A stretch of DNA of 64,000 nt. Source: Notolepis coatsorum (Eukaryota > Chordata > Actinopteri > Aulopiformes > Paralepididae). Location of the stretch: NCBI GenBank assembly GCA_963971535.1, contig OZ020601.1:23856471-23920470 (forward strand), written 5' to 3'. The notes below the pieces were generated by a model. It did no database searches. It saw only the letters and a program-made list of their open reading frames with translations, and was not told the DNA's origin. The number at the start of each line of letters is the position of its first letter. The stretch's first letter is position 1. The translations under genes and the position numbers were made by a program. Positions 56,814-64,000 of the stretch are shown piece after piece.

Positions 56814-59123
56814 CAGTGGCGTCGTTAGTCCTGGGCTTCCGGGGCTTTAGCCCCGGATGTTTTTCTCCTAGCCCCGGACCTAAAAAAAAAATAAAATAAA
56901 AAAAATAAAAATAAAAAAATATATTTACTTTTTTTTTTTTTTTTTTTTTTTATGTCAGCATCCCCATTGTCTGTGCTGAATGTTTGTTAGTGTTTGCTAT
57001 TTTTTGTTGGTTTTTAGTACTTTTAATCCATTTTTAGTAAGTAGTTTTCATTTGATCCTATCATTCTTTCATTCACCGATTTGTGGACTTGAAGATGTGC
57101 ACTTTAACACAGCAGCACCTGGAGCCATCCATACCCATGTCCAGTGTCCACTGACAAAGACATGCTCATGATACTGTGATAAACTATAATAAGCTTTAAT
57201 CGAACCCTGGTTCATTTCCTCGGATAGTCCGGTTGGTTTGGGGTGGTGTGAAAGCTCATTCACTCTTGCAAGTGAACCCTGCTACGGTTCATTTGAGATG
57301 TGAATGCAAAGCGGACCAAAGGCAGGAAAAGACCCAAAAATCTAATATTTTTTTTATGAGAAGACTGACACATAATTATAATGAAACACACAATAGTTTT
57401 TTTTCGATTGCTTAAGCATGATTTTGAAAACGGGGCCCGGTGTTTCAAAACACACAATTAGCACAACCACACACACAATTATCAGAACACCTCAGATCCT
57501 TTGCTAAATTAAACACTTGTCAAAACCATACACTAATTTATAAAAACTACATTTTGTTACCATATGAAACACACATTTCATATGACTCAATTCAGTTTGA
57601 ACCAGTTACACACACTGCTGTGCTTAACCTAAAACACATTTAGCAATTCTACTTCTCAGTGATTAGAGTACTGTAAGTGAAGTACACAGAGAATGTGCAA
57701 ATATACAATAAATTCCAAACACTACACAAGACCAATGCTGTAGAGTAGACTGATGAAAATATAATTTATTTATCTACATATACCCAAATCAATGATGCAG
57801 ACTGCTAAAAAAACTTTTTCTCTCCATATACCCAAATCAATGATGCAGACTGATGAAAATATAAATGTTCTCTCCATATAACCAAATCAGTCAACATTTC
57901 AACATGGAGAATCACAACAAAACATGTCCCAGTTTTCATGCTACTATGTGCATAACACTGTAAGCTCAGCAAATATCAGACAAACATAAAATACTGTATC
58001 CAGTACAGGTTAAAATTACAGTAAAACAAAAACTATTTTGAAAAAATGTAAATAGAGTACAGAAAATACTAGACATTATCTCTTTGCCTATGGATCTGGC
58101 AAGATAATTTTTTGTTGTGATTCTCCATGTTGACATGTTGACTGATTTGGGAAAATGGGAGAAAATGTATATTTTCATCAGTCTGCATCATTGGTTGTCT
58201 TGTGTAGTGTTTGGTGAATGTATTGTATATTTTCACGTTCTCTGTGTACAGTACTTCACTCTCTTTCCATTTTGGTTGAAGACAGGTGAACTCACCTGCT
58301 GCATTTTTATAGTGCTTAAACCTGATTGGTGTATCTACAATTAAGCAATGGTGTGTTTGTGCATCTGATGGCTGTGTTTAACCAATTGGCTCATATGTGT
58401 GGTAATTTGACATTCTGTGTCTAATGTAATGGAAGTGTGTTTAGTATTTTGCAAATCACTGTGTGTATTGTTTTGCAAAAAGTGTGAGGCTGACATTGTG
58501 CTTATAGGGGTGCAAATCTGGGCCTACGTTTTGCTCCTTGAGTGTAAGGTTTTGATAATTGTGTAATACTTTTGATTTGAGTGTTTATGCAATTGAAGAA
58601 AACTGTAAAGACTAGAGATGAACTGTTTATTTCTTTTGTACATAGGCTGTGCATAATGTTTGTTTGTTTGTTTATTTGCTTATGTGTATGATTCTTAACT
58701 GTTTTTATTTTGTTATTGGTGTATATGTGTGTATGTATGTACAGTATATGTATATATATTATATATATATGTATATATATGTGTATATATGTATATTTGT
58801 ACTCCTGTTGGGGCCTCTTGGACCAGATCAATGTTTTATCTGGCAAAATAAAGGTTAAATAAATAAATAAATAAATAAGAAACTGATGATTTGGTCCTGT
58901 TAACTTTGAATTTTCTATGGGAACTGCCCAGATCCCTCTCATGGACATGGACCTCACTTTGAGAACCTCTAATGATTCGAGTTCTTCAGTATTCATCTCT
59001 AATTACTCTAAAATTGCGTATTTCTGTGTTTAAAAAAAAATACGAAAAAAAAGGGGGGGGGAGCCCCCCTCCACCCCCCCGGGCTGAAGCCCCCAATGTT
59101 TTCTAACCCTAAAAACGCCCCTG
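56814..59123 (+). mobile_element. hAT non-autonomous element in L1 endonuclease
   Basis: Starts CAGTGGCGTCGTTAGTCC and ends AAAAACGCCCCTG, with a perfect 8-bp target duplication GTGTACAA at 56806-56813 and 59124-59131. Inside is a large foldback structure (57670-57920 against 58112-58262) that may be another nested MITE, and an AT-rich region with (TA)n at 58747-58800 and (AAAT)n at 58855-58880. No transposase. Confidence 0.92.
57670..58265. repeat. Foldback structure with triplicated motif
   Basis: The left arm includes GTACACAGAGAATGTGCAAA and CCAAACACTACACAAGACCA, whose complements occur at 58165-58250. CCAAATCAATGATGCAGACT occurs two or three times in the left arm only, indicating a local tandem expansion. 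Possibly a mariner-like MITE. Confidence 0.75.
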
Positions 59124-59753
59124 GTGTACAATCTTAGCTATGGTTATCCGACCATCTGCATCAGACCATAATGGATGGTCTGATGGTCTTCAATTCAATA
59201 TTCAACTTCCGTTTCACGACTATAGCAACTCCACAGGTTCTCGTTCCAAATGAAGAGTGACTAATGTTATGGTATATGTTGTCCGCTAACGTGGCTTTGT
59301 CTTCCTCTAAAATGTGCGTTTCGCTTAGCAGGGCCACGTCAACCTGTTTGTTTTTCATCAGTGTGAGCACGCTTCTGCGTTTATGTTGATTATTTATTCC
59401 CCCAGTATTCCATATCATTATATTCAAACTAGCCATAATCTATACATGTTGTTGTGTAGTTGTTAGTAATGCTTCTGGAGTGCGAATCTACAATGGATAT
59501 ACATCCAACTATTGAGGTCCCGTTGAGAGCCGAGCTTAAAAACATACATATATACAAATAATCCCCTAAATCCCCCTCCCTCAGAGAATCGTACAGGACT
59601 GTGTTCCATAGACACAACCTTCGCGTATAACTCCCTCCCTTAAACCACCGGATTGCCCAAAATGAGCCTTTTAACCTTAACTTTCCTATGCTAATTGCCA
59701 TAGGATATAAAACTTTCATTCTAATTTAATAGAATGTCACTCATGGTCTAGCG

Positions 59754-60677
59754 CAGGGGTCAGCAACCTTTTTGACATGGAGTGCCTGTTTGAAATATAG
59801 TTGTAACTAGTGTGCCTCAACAATATTCCATGCATCGTAATTTTCTTTTCTCATCAGGTCTTTTTAATGATCATTTTTACATTATTACATCATTATTGTT
59901 ATTGTTATTATTAACAATATTATTATGATGGTTGTATCAACCCTAAATCTGAGTGGGAGGGGGGGAATGCAATGCAGACAAACAGCTGCATACAGTGCGA
60001 CCATTTCACTCACATTTGCCCATTCATTTTTGGACACATCACACACCATCGGTGTGTGTACTGTACGCGTGTGTGCTGTCATAGCTCCACCTACAGGCCT
60101 AATGGAGAACACCAGGAGAACACCAGGATGTGAATGGAGGGTGAATGTGAGGTATATCGTGTAAATAAGTTTTGATTGATCGCAAGACTACACTGTAAAA
60201 AAATTAATAATAATAAGTGACCAGAACTTAAAAATAATGAGTTCAGTTACTGTGCATTAAGGTTTTCAGTTTTCAATCCATAATAAGTTAACAGAAAAAT
60301 AAGTACACAACCACATTATTTCAACCTAATAAAACTATGTTTATTGTCATTGTTTTAAGAACACAAGTTGACTTGGTAATACTCACATTTTGAGTAAAAA
60401 AAATTGCTTTTAACATGTGCAATATTCAATTAAATAGAAAAATAAATAATACAATTAGTTGATTAATCCCACTGGTCACAATGGTGACCGTAATAATGTT
60501 TTTGTTATAAGGCTCTGCAAATGTTACTGAATGATGTAGCAATGTATTTCCAGCTAAATTGAAATAATAAACAAATATAGGGTCTCAATTAAATATGTGG
60601 TAGTAAAAAGAACCTGTGGGAGGATTTCAACAAGATAAATGCGACAACAGTGCAAAATATTTCACTATAATATTAAA

Positions 60678-60733
<56 letters not shown>

Positions 60734-60785
60734 TGCTGCCCCTTGTGCCTATGAAAATGCCCCCGCGTGCCTATGCCTACCCCTG
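59754..60785 (+). mobile_element. hAT non-autonomous element between L1 ORFs
   Basis: Starts CAGGGGTCAGCAACC and ends GCCTATGCCTACCCCTG, with a perfect 8-bp target duplication GTCTAGCG at 59746-59753 and 60786-60793. 1,032 bp, no transposase. A (TA)n tract lies at 60677-60723. A truncated reverse-oriented sister is at 1390-2466. Confidence 0.92.
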
Positions 60786-61675
60786 GTCTAGCGCCTTCCC
60801 ATTAATGTAATAAAAATAGTGTGAGAAATGAAGAATATACCTCCATTGGTATATTTATTTGAACCTTCTACTAACATGTATATGTTGGAACCTTCAGAAA
60901 AAAGTGAAAAAGAAAAGTGAGAGAAAAAAAAGATAAAATAAAAAATTAAAATCAACAACAAAAGAAAGAGAAAAAAAAATTAGAGATTTTTTTGAACTAA
61001 ATTATGCAAATCCCTAAAGCGGTGGAGCAATTGCTTAAAATATTATAATAACTTTGTCAGACTTATACCTTTAGATGAGGATGAGGTTTTTAAACCTTGT
61101 ATGCAGTTCGTCCCCCGACATGTGTGGGCGTTAAACCGTTATAAGGGTTTATTGAACTTCCATATCTGGTTCATTTGCATTATACATACCGGATGTTATT
61201 GTTCACAGGCCTTCATTGTAGGAGTGCAGTGTATTCTAGAAAGTTGTAGAATACCCTTGTATATTTGTAAACACTGATGTTATGTTCTAGAATATACTTC
61301 CTGTCCAAGCGTTATGTCCTTCTAGTGTTTTCCAGTATATTCCAGTTTGACCCTGAATGGTCGGAAGTAGAATCCCGAATGTTCCAGAGTGTTCCCAATG
61401 TCAGCGTTAGATTATTGCCTGCACTAATACCGGAAATCTATAAATATAGTGCCTATCGTTCCGTATTAAACTCGTTGTATCTGAATGTTGCTTACAGGCT
61501 TATTTGCTGTCGCTTTTGTAGTTGAGCCATGGCAAAGTCATTCTAATAAAGATAATAATAATAAATAAGAAGAGGAGATGAATAGGCTTGTCTTCTGAGA
61601 CGGGCCTATGGTGCGTCCGGCCCCTGGGGACCGGTCTCATGTTGCTTCATGTATTCTTCTGCGTCTTTAGGTCGA
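60786..61675 (-). other. L1 inter-ORF region, non-coding
   Basis: A-rich region then AT-rich sequence separating ORF1 and ORF2 of the L1. It is longer than usual, so a further old insertion is possible, but I cannot define its ends. Confidence 0.45.
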
Positions 61676-62762
61676 GCGTAACCCGAATCTTTTTCCATCT
61701 TCCCCCACGATGGAGAGGGACGCTGGGTAGCGAAGGCTGGGTTTGAATTTCATCCTGAAGAGCTTATAGCGCCCTGCATAAATCCTTGTAGAATGACACT
61801 GGTTTGTCATTATATTTCAGTCTCCCCCATCGACTGCGTGCCTCTCGTGTCTCTTATTTCAGTTTTTTGCAGAATTGCAATGATAACCCTCGTCTTATTG
61901 CCGTTGGGGTCCCGTGTACCGATTCTATTACAATGGTCAACTAACGGCACTGAGGGGAGGATATCTTTACCTAGAATATCAGCTAACACTGCTGGAAATG
62001 TGTCGTCTGTGCATTTGACTGATTCATCCAATCCCACAATACGGATATTATATCTGCGGTAGTGACGTTCGGTCTCGAGCAGCCTCTCCATTGCTATCAC
62101 TTCGTTGTCTTGTATTTTCTTCGAAAGCTCTTTGTTCACCCGTTGTATCTCCTCCGTTAGCTCCATGAATCCATCGTGAAATTCCTTCTTGTTCTCCTCG
62201 ACTTTCACTGTGATTTCGATTATCGTGTTTTCCACTGCAGTAATACGCTTGGTTTGATTTGCGGCCGCTGTTATAACCTCTTCGAGTTTAGCATCGATGT
62301 GTAATTTGAAGGCGTCGATGTGTAATTTGAAAGCATCAGCCTTGGCAAGCGTCTTGACAAAATTAGCGTCCGCTTCATCCATCCGATCCTTTATCAGGTT
62401 AGTCAGAGACTTGAAATCGGGTGGTACTGTATATTCTCCATGCCTGTGTCAGTTGAGGTTGTAGGAGCATTGGGAGCCGCGGCGATATTGTCGGATATTT
62501 TCTTTTCAATTTCCACTGCTTTCCCTTTCACGAAACTCGTCCCCGCCGGTGCCGTTATATTGTTGTCTGCTATCTCCCCACCGGGGCAAGCCGTCGTCGG
62601 GGCTGTTATGTTATCAGCTGCTGTCTCCCCAACGGGGCAAGTCAACACCGGTGCCGTTGTATTGGTCGCTGCTATATCCCTCGCTGAGCGTAGCACAGCC
62701 GGGTCCGTTGTACTGTCTGCTCCGTGTCTCTTTCCAGTCTCTTTCTTTTCCTTTGGTCCCAT
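61676..62762 (-). pseudogene. L1 ORF1, RNA-binding protein, broken
   Basis: From an ATG at 62762: MGPKEKKETGKRHG, then three imperfect TAPTTACPGGEIADNNI-type repeats. After a frame change near 62405 comes a coiled-coil-like stretch (KLEEVITAAANQTKRITAVE), the RRM start RYNIRIVGLDE, and RVIIAIL. After another frame change near 61810 the C-terminus reads RYKLFRMKFKPSLRYPASLS. The order repeat, coiled coil, RRM and C-terminal domain is that of L1 ORF1. A 33-bp in-frame duplication (DAFKLHI twice) lies near 62300-62340. Confidence 0.85.
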
Positions 62763-62917
62763 ATTGAATCTTTCTTTCTGTTGATATAGTTAGTAGAAGG
62801 TCTTATTTAATATATACGATGAGGTTTAAACACATTAGTATTGTGCAAATTAGGTTTTGAAGCGAAATTGACTTAACGGGAGCGGAGCGCTGACCAAACG
62901 TGTCCGCTACAAACCGG

Positions 62918-63596
<679 letters not shown>

Positions 63597-64000
63597 TATA
63601 GAATAGAATAGAATAGAATAGAAATGTATTATCCTGAGGGAAATTTGACACTGCAAATCACTCAACATTAAACATTTAGACAGAACAAGTCACGAATAAG
63701 AATAACAAAACAAATGGCCTAAGAATAGAATAAAATGAAATAGAATAAAAATAAAATAAAAGATACAGTAAATAAATGAAGTAAAAATATACTGAAGTCT
63801 ACAGTAGGTGTAATATTGCACAGTGCTGTTTCAAAAGTAATAGTCCAGGAAGATGGTAACTGTCACTCTGTGCTCAGTGATGCAGTGAGGCACAGTGATG
63901 CATTGTATAGTCTGATGGCTGTCGGAATGAATGACTTCCTGTGCCGTTCAGTGCTGCATTTAGGTAGTGTGAGCCTATAACATGCTCCTCCTGTCAGCCA
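63597..64000 (-). mobile_element. Rex1-like LINE 3' end (window-truncated)
   Basis: On the minus strand the sequence ends TGTCAAATTTCCCTCAGGAT, AATA, then (TTCTA)n, the plus-strand copy being GAATAGAATAG at 63599-63620. Upstream a frame reads LNAALNGTGSHSFRQPSDYT, a reverse transcriptase C-terminal end of the Rex1/Babar sort. The rest lies beyond the window. Confidence 0.6.

Larger units (their letters stand above)
53173..59436 (-). pseudogene. L1 ORF2: endonuclease, reverse transcriptase, Cys motif
   Basis: From an ATG at 59436: endonuclease N-terminus LNIMIWNTGGINN and LLSETHI. After the hAT, ADFYAIWDP stands where GDFN is usual, then RIDYVFAS and LSDHCYL. The reverse transcriptase has SGRAPGRDGIPPEMY, SYRPLSLLGTDIKL, QTGFIRGRLITDNIR, AFDRLEWSYLW, RSSRQGCPLSPGLF and ISLYADDVILF (intact catalytic box). 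The C-terminus has the CTLC-x7-H-x4-C knuckle. Breaks: stop or frameshift near 56600 and 56345, a frameshift near 55330, the hAT at 56814 and a LINE tail at about 53757-54200. Confidence 0.9.
52931..62890 (-). mobile_element. L1-clade LINE, near full length, interrupted three times
   Basis: The minus-strand poly(A) is at 52931-52945 and the 5' end near 62890, so about 9.96 kb. Subtracting the hAT at 56814-59123 (2,310), the hAT at 59754-60785 (1,032) and the LINE insertion at about 53757-54200 leaves about 6.2 kb, a normal L1 length. ORF1 and ORF2 are both recognisable and both broken. It sits between two (ATT)n tracts, so it probably inserted into the microsatellite tail of the LINE at 51500. 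Confidence 0.88.

Overview
The window looks like a teleost (ray-finned fish) chromosome segment made almost wholly of transposable elements and simple or tandem repeats. The fish assignment rests on element types: L2-type LINEs ending in the fish tail that reads like GCTTTGGATAAAAGCGTC, a Rex1-like tail, multi-exon Kolobok, hAT families with 8-bp target duplications, DIRS-like inverted-repeat modules, tRNA-headed SINEs, and long (AC)n, (ATT)n and (TTCTA)n tracts. I recognise no ordinary host gene. The only intact multi-exon genes I can reconstruct belong to a transposon.

Layout. 1-1381: end of a DIRS-like element with a 59-bp perfect inverted repeat. 1390-2466: hAT fragment. 2467-5865: minisatellites. 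5885-10467: (TTCTA)-family repeat, LINE tails, a 27-bp minisatellite and an L2 fragment. 10470-15752: 5.3-kb element with GGGGCGAATTCACAAAG termini. 15804-29059: hAT transposon (8-bp duplication GAGAGTAG) whose transposase is split by an L2-type LINE, which is itself split by a 6.86-kb Kolobok transposon (18959-25820, TTAA duplication). 29060-30215: rest of the (TTCTA) repeat. 30745-36175: LINE fragments and two large minisatellites. 36174-40720: second DIRS-like element carrying two hAT copies in opposite orientation, one holding a Kolobok-type MITE. 40822-45602: two L2 copies head to head, one with a foldback element. 46624-48755: SINEs and an L1/Tx1 ORF1 relic. 50668-52930: LINE fragments and an (ATT)n tail. 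52931-62890: a nearly complete but broken L1 on the minus strand, interrupted by two hAT elements and a LINE tail. 63597-64000: Rex1-like LINE end.

The most notable object is the Kolobok. By splicing at consensus sites, with phase agreement at every junction, it yields two intact genes in convergent orientation: a 705-residue THAP-DDE transposase (minus strand, 11 exons) and a 165-residue protein (plus strand, 4 exons) that resembles the cysteine-rich cytosolic ballast domain of P2X7 receptors. Their coding 3' ends overlap by 20 bp. A MITE at 38235-38663 shares both ends with this Kolobok and could be a non-autonomous partner. Nesting, target duplications and empty sites give a relative insertion order for much of the window.
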